Assembly: GCF_026619435.1 (NCBI RefSeq)
Contig: NZ_JAOVZQ010000002.1
Span: 1 to 64,000, forward strand
Length of the DNA: 64,000 nucleotides
Direction: 5' to 3'
DNA from: Hoeflea ulvae
GTDB lineage: Bacteria > Pseudomonadota > Alphaproteobacteria > Rhizobiales > Rhizobiaceae
The translations under genes and the position numbers were made by a program. Shown in pieces: positions 1-8,765 of this stretch. The notes below the pieces were generated by a model that worked only from the letters and a program-made list of their open reading frames with translations, was not told the origin of the DNA and ran no database searches. Each line of letters opens with the position of its first letter. Position 1 is the first letter of the stretch.

Positions 1-126
1 GGCGCCAGAGATCTTGGCGGTTGCTGCCCAACCGCCAACTCCGGCAAGGAGGAAGAAACTCAACGTGAAGCCCGCTAAAACGTGCGGCCCGATCCGCAGC
101 GGATTAATCGATTTTTCCGTGGTCAT
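1..126 (-). CDS. HlyD-family type I secretion periplasmic adaptor, N-terminus only
   Basis: Only the first 42 codons lie inside the window; the gene continues off the left edge. The ATG at 126 follows the RTX gene's stop by 11 bases and is preceded by a purine-rich AGGGGCAGGGG ribosome site. The peptide begins with a short polar cytoplasmic stretch (TTEKSINPLRIGPH) and then one hydrophobic segment at about residues 17-36, the usual start of membrane fusion proteins of type I secretion systems, whose N-terminus anchors in the inner membrane. Its position as last visible gene after a secretion ABC transporter and RTX substrates supports the call. The periplasmic coiled-coil and lipoyl domains cannot be checked here. 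Confidence 0.75.
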   Translation of the reverse strand, partial: MTTEKSINPLRIGPHVLAGFTLSFFLLAGVGGWAATAKISGA

Positions 127-137
127 GCCCCTGCCCC

Positions 138-3100
138 TTATGCTGTCTCGATCATGACGATCAAGTGTCGGCCGTCGAGAGTGATGCTCGTCTCGTAGAA
201 GCCGTCGCGATTGAAGTCTGCCTCGATTACGGTCTGTTCATAAGCGTCGAATTTTTCGTGCTTATAGCGAATGGCGACGTCATCATCGTCGATCCGGTCA
301 TTGTAAAGACCTTCAAACTCGTCTTCCAATTCGTCGAACACCTTCTCGAACAGGTCGTATTTTTTCATACGGACTTTATCCCCGACGCGAAAATCAAGGA
401 TCTCGAATGAGACCTGAGTGTTTGGCACTGTCGGTCCGCATTGAAATTCAAAGGTGTCATCGCCGGCCCCGCCGAAAAGCGCCACCCCAAAATCCCCACC
501 CATTGTGAAATGGTCATTTCCTGAACCGCCAACGAATGTCTCGAAACCCGCAAACGTGTCTTCGCCGATTTCTGAGCTGTTGGCAGTCTGCTCGACCAGG
601 TTGATATCGAGGCCCAGGAGAGCGCTCGAATAGTCGAGCGTATCAGATCCCTCACCACCATCGTAGTGATCGTCATCTCCGTCGGCGGCTGCAATCACCA
701 GGTCATTGCCGTCCCCCGCATGGACGATATCCGCTCCCGACCCGTCGCGAATGGTGTCGTCACCTGTCCCTCCATCGAGATGGTCTTCGCCAGCCCGACC
801 GTTTATGTCGTCATCGCCGGCTCCACCTGAAAGGGTGTTTCCGCCGGCATCGCCAGTGAGAACGTCATCTCCTGAACCGCCCGTGACAGACTCAATCGAG
901 ACAGCCGTGTCCTCCCCGATCTCTCCGCCGCGCGCATAGCCTTGAAACAGATCGACCTCAACGCCTGCAGTCGTCGCCGAAAGGTCCAGAAGGTCCGATC
1001 CCTCGCCGCCATCATGCGTGTCGCTCGCCTGGTCGAGCGCCGCGACGATCCGGTCGTTGCCGGCGCCGCCCTCGTGGCGGTCGCTGCCCTCTCCATCGAT
1101 CAAGGTATCGTTGCCGTCTCCACCATTGACGATGTCGTTGCCCGCCCCACCTGAAAGGGTGTTTCCAGCGGCATCGCCAGTGAGAACGTCATCTCCCGAA
1201 CCGCCTGTGACAGACTCAATCGAGACAGCCATGTCCTCCCCGATCTCGGCACCGTGTGCAAAGCCTTGAAACAGATCAACCTCAACGCCTGCAGTCGTCG
1301 CCGAAAGGTCCAGAAGGTCCGATCCCTCGCCGCCATCATGCGTGTCGCTCGCCTGGTCGAGCGCCGCGATGATCCGGTCGTTGCCGGCGCCGCCCTCGTG
1401 GCGGTCGCTGCCGTCCCCGTCAATCAAGGTATCGTTGCCCGCCCCACCTGAAAGGGTGTTTCCACCGGCATCGCCCGTGAGAACGTCATCTCCCGAACCG
1501 CCTGTGACAGACTCAATGGAGATAACGGTGTCCTCCCCGATCTCTCCGCCGCGCGCATAGCCTTGAAACAGATTGACTTCAACGCCTGCAGCCGTCGCCG
1601 AAAGGTCCAGAAGGTCCCATCCCTCGCCGCCATCATGGGTGTCGCTCGCCCGGTCGAGCGCTACGATGATCCGGTCGTTGCCGGCGCCGCCCTCGTGGCG
1701 GTCGCTGCCCTCTCCATCGATCAAGGTATCGTTGCCCGCCCCGCCATTGACGATGTCGTTGCCCGATCCTCCGTCAAGTATATCGTCTCCGGCGTCGCCA
1801 GCAATTATATCGTCGCCTTCCCCGCCGAAGATGATGTCATCTCCGCTGCCGCCAGAAACGAAGTCGTCGCCATCATCCCCGAAAAGGATATCGTCACCCG
1901 CTTCGCCGTAAATCCGATCATTGCCAGCGCCCCCCGAAACACGGTCATTGCCAGCGCCAGCCATAACGATGTCATTGCCATTTCCGGCGAAGATCGTGTC
2001 ATCGCCGTCGCCCGCGATCACATGATCGTTTCCGTCACCCCCGTGAATGACATCGTCGCCGCCGCGTGCGTCGATATTGTCGTCGCCGTCGCGCCCGTCA
2101 ATATCATCAGCGCACTGTGTTCCGAGTAGCGCGTCGTCACCCTGGGTACCAACGATCGTGCTGCGAACCACGGAGAAATGCGCGGTCTGCCGCACCATCA
2201 ATTCACCGTCGAATATCCAGTAGGTCAGGGTTACCGGCCCGAGCATCTGAGGCTCGGCAAGATAGGTCCAGTCCCCACCGGTCCGCGTCAGCGTTCCCGA
2301 TGACGTCGTCATGCCTATGACCGCCAATGGGTCCCCATCCGGATCGGCCGCCCCGTGAAGGAGCGAGTTGAGTCCTATCAGCATGGCCATGCAGCCGGTC
2401 ACATCCATGAGGTAAACCGGCCCGCGCACCGTCGGTGCCCGATTTGTCGAACGACTGTCTGAATCGTCATTATCCTGGCCGTCACCGGTTCCGTCATTGC
2501 CATTTCCGTTACCGCCGTCGCCACTGTTATCCTGATCGCCGCCTGGCGCTGCGCCAGTTGGGGCGGGAGCATGAAACTCAATCTCGGGCCAGACAGCCTC
2601 CTCTTGCGGCCACCAGGGGCCTCCGCTGGGGGCCGGTTGCGGTGATGCGACCTGGCTCCCTCCGAAAGACGCCGGCGCCGGATCGAATGAGAGCAGACCA
2701 TTGTCGTTGGCCGCCCGCCGAAGCGGCGCGACAAATTCCCCTGGACGGGGCCGAGAAAGAAATCTCTGCCAAACAGAGTGCTCTCGCCCAGGTCGATCAA
2801 GCTGGCCCTGGGGGAACGGGAGATTTCCACCTCGGCCACTGCGTTGTCTACACTTTCAACGCTGTTGGTTTGGACCGGATCCACCTCTTCGGCAGCCAGA
2901 AGCAGAGACTCGGCGTCAGACTCCGAGCCCTCACCTTCTGCATCTTCGGACGGTCGCTTCGCCTCTTCTTCCTCGACAAGCGGTTTGCCTGTCACGAATG
3001 CCCGGAGGTAGATCAGGAAGGCCAGAAGCGCGACACCGATGGCGTAAGGCGTGTTGGTGCGGTGGTCCATGCTTTTGAAGATGAACCGCTGGCCCGGATC

Positions 3101-3145
3101 TTCCGCCTTGTTGTTTTCCTTGGTTGCTTTTGCCTGGATAATCAT
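138..3145 (-). pseudogene. RTX calcium-binding secreted protein, interrupted by a 1-bp frameshift
   Basis: Read as one gene of about 1000 codons. It starts at ATG 3145, overlapping the transporter's stop as ATGA. The first 134 residues carry a hydrophobic segment (about 36-50) and an acidic linker. At plus-strand CCCC 2738-2741 the frame breaks; restoring one G on the coding strand joins them to a frame that continues with EFVAPLRRAANDNGLLSF, a Gly/Asn/Asp linker and the rest. The second part has a cadherin-like AADPDGDPLAVIG domain, then dozens of GGxGxDxUx nonapeptides including a tandem 99-residue module, and a non-repetitive C-terminus that should hold the uncleaved type I secretion signal. 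The RTX part alone (GTG 2429 to 138) is 763 aa. Function beyond calcium-dependent folding outside the cell is unknown. Lying between the ABC transporter and HlyD genes makes it a likely dedicated substrate. Confidence 0.8.
826..1750 (-). repeat. Three tandem near-identical modules inside the RTX gene
   Basis: The segment starting CCTGAAAGGGTGTTT recurs at 826, 1150 and 1447. The 1150-1447 spacing is 297 bp (99 codons, or eleven nonapeptides); the 826-1150 spacing is 324 bp because one copy carries 27 extra bases, three more nonapeptides. Each module contains a DTLIDGxGSDRHEGGAG block, an ALDxASDTHDGGEG block and a non-RTX insert ending IESVTGGSGDDVLTGDA. A more diverged fourth module lies towards the C-terminus. 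Confidence 0.85.
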
Positions 3146-4920
3146 GCCGACACCCGCGCCGTCATTTTCGGCCGCCCTTTTGCTTCCTGCGGAACATTGT
3201 CGTCGGCTGCAACGCGCGGCATCTGCGGCGCCGGATTCCCGAGAATGTCCTCCTTTCGACCGAACGCAGCAAGCTTGCCGTTCTGGATCACGGCCACCAT
3301 ATCAACTGCGGCAAGCGCACTCGGCCGGTGGGCCACGACCACGACAATTCCACCGCGTTCCCGAACCGAGGTAATGGCCGCTGTCAGTGCCGCCTCGCCC
3401 TCGCCGTCTAGATTGGAGTTCGGCTCGTCGAGAATCACGATGAACGGATCCTTGTACAGAGCACGTGCCAGGCCCAGACGCTGGCGCTGACCGCCCGAAA
3501 GCGACAGGCCAAGAGGGCCAAGCTCGGTGCGATAGCCATCAGGCAGTGACACGATCAACTGGTGAACGCCGGCAGCCCGTGCGGCCAGCACAATCGCTCG
3601 GGCATCGGGTTGCGCCTCGAGACGGGACACGTTCTCCTCGATGGTCCCGTCGAGAAGGGCAACCTCCTGAGGCAGGTAACCGATAAAGGCCCCCAGGCGT
3701 TGATCGGTCCACTGGGTCAGTTCGGCGTCATCCAGACGCACACTGCCGCGCAAGGTGGGCCAGATCCCGGTCAATGCACGAACCAGGGTCGTCTTGCCGC
3801 CGCCGCTTGGACCGATGACGCCGACGGCCTGGCCGGCCTTCAGTTCGAAGCTGACGTCGGAGAGCAATATTCTCCCGGTACCCGGGGCAGCGACGGTGAC
3901 ATTCTGCACTTTCAGCGATTGGGTCGGAGCAGGCAGCTCCATTGGTGGCTGCACCTGCGCCAGCGTGACGACCGTCTCCTTGAGGCGCTCATAGGCGGAA
4001 CGGGCGGAAACCACGTTCTTCCAGTTGCCAATGGCAAGGTCGATCGGAGCGAGTGCACGCGCAGAGGCGACCGAAGCCGCAATGATCGCGCCGGCCGAAA
4101 GTTCCCCCTTGATTGTCAGAAACGCGCCGAGCCCAAGCACCGCGGATTGCAACAACATGCGAAGGACGCGTGAAAGGGCGCCAAACGTGCCGCTGATGTC
4201 GTTGGTCCGCGTCTGAAGGTCCAGATGTTCTTCGTTTGCACGACGGAACCGCTCGACTGCGCGATCGACAAAACCCATTGCCTTGAGGATATCGGCATTG
4301 CGGGTGTTGGAATCGGCGATGGCGTTGCGCGAAACCACGGCGGAATGGGTGGCGCCGGTCAGTCGCCGCGTCATCAATTCGGTGACGATCGTAATAATCG
4401 TCAGCACGACGGCGCCACCGAGCGTCAGAGCTCCAAGAAGCGGATGCAGGATGAAGACGAAGCCCAGGAAAAGCGGCATCCATGGCAGGTCGAACAGCGC
4501 CATCGGCCCCTGGCTGCCGAGAAAGTTTCGCACGTTATCGACGTCACGACCCCGTTCCAGCGATTCCGCCGTAGAGAACCCGAATCTCGGCATGTCGATG
4601 GCGACCTGGTGTGCGAGCGGTGCTACCCGGCGGTCGAGCCGGGCGCCGACGCGCACCAGGATCTGCGAACGCAGGATGTCGAAGAGACCCTGAAAAGCAT
4701 AGAGGCCGATCGCCAGGGCCGAGATTAACACCAGGGTTGGGACACTGCCGCTGGTAAGCGCCCGGTCATAAACCTGCAACATGTAGAAGGCGCCGGTCAG
4801 CGCCAGGATGTTGATAAGCCCGGAAATCCCGAACAGAAAAATGCAGATCGAGCGGAAACCACGGGTCAGTTGCTCCGCGCTTTTTTGTTTGGCAGCCTTG
4901 GCCGGATCTTTCGAACGCAT
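3142..4920 (-). CDS. Type I secretion ABC transporter, permease/ATPase fusion
   Basis: A 592-residue inner-membrane exporter of the PrtD/HlyB class that energises one-step secretion of RTX proteins across both membranes. The N-terminal half is an ABC exporter membrane domain with hydrophobic segments at about residues 30-80, 155-185 and 255-285. The C-terminal half has Walker A GPSGGGKTTL (around 370), signature LSGGQRQRLGLARAL (around 480) and Walker B FIVILDEPNSNLD. There is no N-terminal C39 peptidase domain, as expected for uncleaved RTX substrates. It overlaps the RTX gene's start by ATGA, so the two are probably translationally coupled, and it lies 71 bp downstream of the peroxidase gene. 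The reading frame is intact. Confidence 0.92.
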   Translation of the reverse strand: MRSKDPAKAAKQKSAEQLTRGFRSICIFLFGISGLINILALTGAFYMLQVYDRALTSGSVPTLVLISALAIGLYAFQGLFDILRSQILVRVGARLDRRVAPLAHQVAIDMPRFGFSTAESLERGRDVDNVRNFLGSQGPMALFDLPWMPLFLGFVFILHPLLGALTLGGAVVLTIITIVTELMTRRLTGATHSAVVSRNAIADSNTRNADILKAMGFVDRAVERFRRANEEHLDLQTRTNDISGTFGALSRVLRMLLQSAVLGLGAFLTIKGELSAGAIIAASVASARALAPIDLAIGNWKNVVSARSAYERLKETVVTLAQVQPPMELPAPTQSLKVQNVTVAAPGTGRILLSDVSFELKAGQAVGVIGPSGGGKTTLVRALTGIWPTLRGSVRLDDAELTQWTDQRLGAFIGYLPQEVALLDGTIEENVSRLEAQPDARAIVLAARAAGVHQLIVSLPDGYRTELGPLGLSLSGGQRQRLGLARALYKDPFIVILDEPNSNLDGEGEAALTAAITSVRERGGIVVVVAHRPSALAAVDMVAVIQNGKLAAFGRKEDILGNPAPQMPRVAADDNVPQEAKGRPKMTARVSA

Positions 4921-4951
4921 GACACCTTACCTAACCTGAATGGAAGAAGAT

Positions 4952-4974
4952 GGGACCCGGCCGATCCGGGTCCC
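4952..4974 (-). terminator. GC-rich hairpin between the peroxidase and transporter genes
   Basis: A perfect 9-bp stem, GGGACCCGG and CCGGGTCCC, encloses a 5-base loop in the 71-bp gap. On the transcribed minus strand it is followed by a pyrimidine-rich stretch but no clean T run. It more likely acts as an attenuator or mRNA-stability element, setting relative levels of substrate and exporter, than as a full terminator. Confidence 0.45.
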
Positions 4975-4991
4975 GCGGTTCGCTGATCTGA

Positions 4992-7900
4992 CTAGAGATT
5001 GAAGTCGCTCGTCACGAGGTCGTGAGACCCCTTGATGCTGATCTTGAAGTCGGCTTGCGCGTCTCCGATCGTGTTGCCCTGGACCACGGTATAATCCTCG
5101 CCATCGCGGCTCTCATAGGTGACCAGGAGTTCACCCAAAGATCCGGAGAATGCACCGGAAACCAGCGAGAAGCTTTGATTGCCCGCCGTGGTTCCGTTGG
5201 CATCGATGCCACCGAGATCCAGCCGGTCCCCGGGCTGGAAGCCCAGGATCGTGTCGCCGTTGGCATCTGCGGCGGACAGGAACCGGAAGGTGTCGTTCCC
5301 GGTGCCTCCATCCATGACGTTGACCGCACTGCTGGCCGTGATGGTGTCGTTGCCCGAGCCGGTGACGATGTTCTCCACACCCCAGATCGTGTCGTTGCCC
5401 GACATCGAGCTCGAAACCGAGCCGCGCCCCATGAAGCCGGTTCCCAGATCGGCGGTGATATTGGCGGAGATGGCCGACATGTCGAGCGTGTCGATGCCGT
5501 TTCCGCCATCCATTGCGTCACCATAGTAGGTGTCGTTGCCGTCATTGGCTTCCGCCACGATCAGGTCATCGCCGCCTTCACCGAAGACGGTGTCGTTGCC
5601 GGCGCCGCCCGTGATGAAGTCGTTGCCGGCACCGCCGAAGATCCGGTCGTTTCCGCCATCGCCATAGAGCATGTCGGCGCCTTTGCCGCCCAGGACATTG
5701 TCATCGCCGCCTCCGGCGAAGACGATATCCCTGCCGCCGAGAGCCATGATGGTCTCGCCGTCGCCGGTACCCGTCATCACGTCAACGAGTTCGGTTCCAA
5801 CAATACCCGATGTGCCAGGGGCTGGCTGTCCGGTGCCCACATCATCATCGTCATCGGTATCGGAAGTGTCCTCATCATCATCGTCGGAGTCATCCATGTC
5901 CTCGTCATTGTCAGCATCGTCATCCGAATCGTCATCGGAATCTTCATCCGTGTCGTCATCGACCCCGACATTGTCGTCGTCATCGTCGTCATCATCATCG
6001 TCGGTCGGCTCGCTCCCCGTGTCCGGCGCAAGGGCATCCGGCATGAAGACGTTCTCCGGCAGGTCTGTGAGACCCGTGTTGCGGGCAATCAACTTGGCGA
6101 AGGATATCTCCACGTTCTCGAAGAGCGAGTCGTCGAAGACTTCCAGGTAGTAATGGCTGTCGCCGTGCTGCAGCCGGTCAAGCTGCTCGAGGAAGATGTA
6201 ACCGAAGGTGGAACCGAGCTGTCCATGCATCGGCTTCTCGGCAAGACCGCCGATCCACAGATCCATGGTCTCGAAGCCATCCGGATAGGCCGCCATCAAC
6301 TTGGCCATCGTCTGCGCGTCGATGTTGTTGCGGGCCTGGAAGTCTGCCCAGCCGGTATAGGGACGCAGGCTTTCCTTGCCGGTGCTGGCAAAGAGCTCCG
6401 CGCGTATCTGGTTGAACGGTGCCACGCCCATGTCCCTGCCGCGGAAGATGTTGAGGGCAGCAAGATCAAGCGGCCGGCCAACGAGCTGATTGCGCAAGGC
6501 GTTGACCATGTCGACGTCGATCGCCTGGTGCCGCTCGCCGATAGCGCCGGCCAGCAGGCCGTCGATACCGAGATTGGTAAGCTGACCGGGCTGCAGGAAG
6601 GCCTGGACCAGCGAAAGCTGCTGGGTGTTGCCGTCCGCATCGACGTAGCTGACGTGCTCGTTCAGCATCGAGTGGCCGAAGCGGTAGGCCGCCTGGGCAA
6701 ACTCGATCGAGATCGAGGCGTCGACCGAAGGATCATAGCCCTCGAAACCGTGCTCGTCGTCCGGCCCGTCATCATCGTCGCCAAGGCCGCCGGCCATGGC
6801 TTCCGCGAATTCGGTGAAGACGACGCGCTGGTACTCGACGATGTTGAGCTCGCGGGCCGCGTTGAAATATTCGGCCTCGGTCCAGCTGCCGCCGGTCCTC
6901 TCCCTGAGCGTATCAACCCAGAAGTTGTGGTTGCGAGCCCAAATCGTGTGGATCGTGGTCAGCATCACATTCTCATTCACGCGCCCGTCGCCGGCAACGA
7001 AGTAGTGACCGATGGCGTCGAGGTCGAGCTGCGGCTCGCTCTCGTCGGGAAGCGTGACAAAGGCCGGGATGAAGTCGATCAGCAACGGGTGCCCGGTACC
7101 GTCATAGTCGGAGATGTCGGCGGAAGTCAGTTCCTGCCCGCCTGTCATGATCCGGTAGTTTTCACGGACGTGATCAAGCGTCGGCAGCAAGCCGCGGCCG
7201 CTTGAGTCAAGGTCACCTTCGAGCAGGTAAGCGGTCTGCACCGCGCTTCCGTCCGAGCCCTCGACCCACTTGCGCAACAGGTCGGTGACCGCGTCGTGTG
7301 ATCCGTAGGTCTGGTTCTGATCGGCGAAGGGCGAGACTTCATTGCGGTATTCCGCCGGCGTTTCGTCACCGTTGTTGGCAATGCCGTCCGGATCGACACC
7401 GGTGCCGTCGACGTAGTTCGAGCGGCCGGCACTGATCGGGAACGTCGCCGAACCGATTGGCATCGAGCCCGGAGTGCCCTTGGCCACGAAGTCGAGGCCA
7501 TGGTCGAAGTACTGACCGAAGAACGTCAGCAGCGCCGAGCCGCCGAACTGGTTCGGAATGTCCTCTTCCACCCCGTCGCCGTCATTGTCCTGATTGGAGA
7601 CGAGATCGGAAATTTCGCGCGGGGTGAGCGCCGTCTGGCGCACCCCATTGGCGCCGTCAGTGTAGTCGGCGCCGGTGAGGCGGATGAAGTTCTCGTACGC
7701 GGCACCCCATCCCGGATTGGCTTCGTTGTTGCCGTAGCCCGAGGAAGCGCGCGGGGTGTCGTTGACGAGTTCGCGCAGTTCCGCGAGGTCCTCGCCCGAA
7801 AGAACAAGTGTTCCGGAGTCGAAGGTTTCGTCGTCATCGAGTTCAGCCGATCCAGGCACGATGGCCGGGGCGCCGCCTGCCGGCGTGGCGAAGCTGACCG

Positions 7901-8765
7901 AGTCATCACCAAAGGTGATGGTAGTCATCCCGTTCTCGATGTTTGTCAGAAAATCCGTCGTTCCTTCCGGCAGCACAATCACGTCCTGCGGGCGCAATCC
8001 GCCGAGTATGGTGTCATTTCCACCATTCGAGCGGAAGACAATGCGGTGCTCAGACAACAGACCCGAGATATCGACGGTATCGTCACCGGAGCCGCCATTG
8101 ATTGTAATGGTGCTGGTCGAAAGGCTGGTGCCGGCGAAAGTACCGTTGGTGGTGAAGCTATCGCCGCCGCCGTGACCGTCGATCACGATTTCCTCGATAT
8201 TGTTGAGTTCGGTGATGACCGATGCATTGTCGGTGCCGTTGCGCGTGATAACGATCTCGGTGTTCGCATTGATCTGGCTGGCCAGGTTTCCAGCAATCGA
8301 AAGCCACGCTGTGCGGGAATGTACAGTATACTGCTCGGCAGTTCCGTCGCCCGCAATATGGACCGTATCCGTCGTCCCCACAATGTTTCCAGCAGCGGTG
8401 TCGCCGTTTATGACGTCGCGTCCGTCGCCGACGCGCCAGAGGATGGTGTCACTCCCGGCATTGCCGTTGAGCGTATCGTTGCCGGCGCCTCCCACAAGAA
8501 TGTCGTTGCCGGTGCCGCCGTTGGCAGTATCGGAGCCAGCCCATCCAAGGACGATCTGCGACCCGCCTGCGCCATTGGCACCGTTAAGGTTGATATTGCC
8601 GGCCCCATTTCCTTGAATGATCGAGAAATTGGCCCCGGCGAAACGAAGCGTCTCGACACTGCTAAGCGTGTCAACGCCTTCGGCTCCGGTGAGATCGGTT
8701 ACGACGATGTTTGCACCGGACTGGGCGAAGTTGAAGTTACCGACCCCGCCGGCAAAAACTGCCAC
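4992..8765 (-). CDS. Animal-type heme peroxidase with RTX repeats, C-terminal part
   Basis: This 1257-codon frame (GTG 8765) most likely continues the upstream 1735-codon frame: the two overlap at 8737-8765, the upstream frame ends in junk (LAQRRRRHGRG) exactly where this one resumes an RTX/beta-roll sequence, and this start lacks a convincing ribosome site. It holds a complete second peroxidase domain with distal His in GQYFDHGLDF (about residue 422), catalytic Arg in VAGDGRVNEN (about 594) and proximal His in YRFGHSMLNE (about 698). An extremely acidic Asp-rich linker follows (about 920-980), then GGxGxDxUx repeats and a C-terminal region likely carrying the secretion signal. Predicted activity is peroxide-dependent oxidation of halides or phenols outside the cell. 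It resembles bacterial peroxicin-type secreted peroxidases such as Pseudomonas putida PepA. Confidence 0.85.
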   Translation of the reverse strand: MAVFAGGVGNFNFAQSGANIVVTDLTGAEGVDTLSSVETLRFAGANFSIIQGNGAGNINLNGANGAGGSQIVLGWAGSDTANGGTGNDILVGGAGNDTLNGNAGSDTILWRVGDGRDVINGDTAAGNIVGTTDTVHIAGDGTAEQYTVHSRTAWLSIAGNLASQINANTEIVITRNGTDNASVITELNNIEEIVIDGHGGGDSFTTNGTFAGTSLSTSTITINGGSGDDTVDISGLLSEHRIVFRSNGGNDTILGGLRPQDVIVLPEGTTDFLTNIENGMTTITFGDDSVSFATPAGGAPAIVPGSAELDDDETFDSGTLVLSGEDLAELRELVNDTPRASSGYGNNEANPGWGAAYENFIRLTGADYTDGANGVRQTALTPREISDLVSNQDNDGDGVEEDIPNQFGGSALLTFFGQYFDHGLDFVAKGTPGSMPIGSATFPISAGRSNYVDGTGVDPDGIANNGDETPAEYRNEVSPFADQNQTYGSHDAVTDLLRKWVEGSDGSAVQTAYLLEGDLDSSGRGLLPTLDHVRENYRIMTGGQELTSADISDYDGTGHPLLIDFIPAFVTLPDESEPQLDLDAIGHYFVAGDGRVNENVMLTTIHTIWARNHNFWVDTLRERTGGSWTEAEYFNAARELNIVEYQRVVFTEFAEAMAGGLGDDDDGPDDEHGFEGYDPSVDASISIEFAQAAYRFGHSMLNEHVSYVDADGNTQQLSLVQAFLQPGQLTNLGIDGLLAGAIGERHQAIDVDMVNALRNQLVGRPLDLAALNIFRGRDMGVAPFNQIRAELFASTGKESLRPYTGWADFQARNNIDAQTMAKLMAAYPDGFETMDLWIGGLAEKPMHGQLGSTFGYIFLEQLDRLQHGDSHYYLEVFDDSLFENVEISFAKLIARNTGLTDLPENVFMPDALAPDTGSEPTDDDDDDDDDDNVGVDDDTDEDSDDDSDDDADNDEDMDDSDDDDEDTSDTDDDDDVGTGQPAPGTSGIVGTELVDVMTGTGDGETIMALGGRDIVFAGGGDDNVLGGKGADMLYGDGGNDRIFGGAGNDFITGGAGNDTVFGEGGDDLIVAEANDGNDTYYGDAMDGGNGIDTLDMSAISANITADLGTGFMGRGSVSSSMSGNDTIWGVENIVTGSGNDTITASSAVNVMDGGTGNDTFRFLSAADANGDTILGFQPGDRLDLGGIDANGTTAGNQSFSLVSGAFSGSLGELLVTYESRDGEDYTVVQGNTIGDAQADFKISIKGSHDLVTSDFNL

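Noticed and set aside
826..1750. CRISPR-like periodic repeat
   Set aside because: The periodicity is in-frame coding (99-residue RTX modules), with no 20-40 bp repeats separated by unique spacers and no cas genes.
165..2129. Several plus-strand open frames opposite the RTX gene
   Set aside because: They are antisense to GC-rich nonapeptide repeats, show repetitive low-complexity translations and lack ribosome sites.
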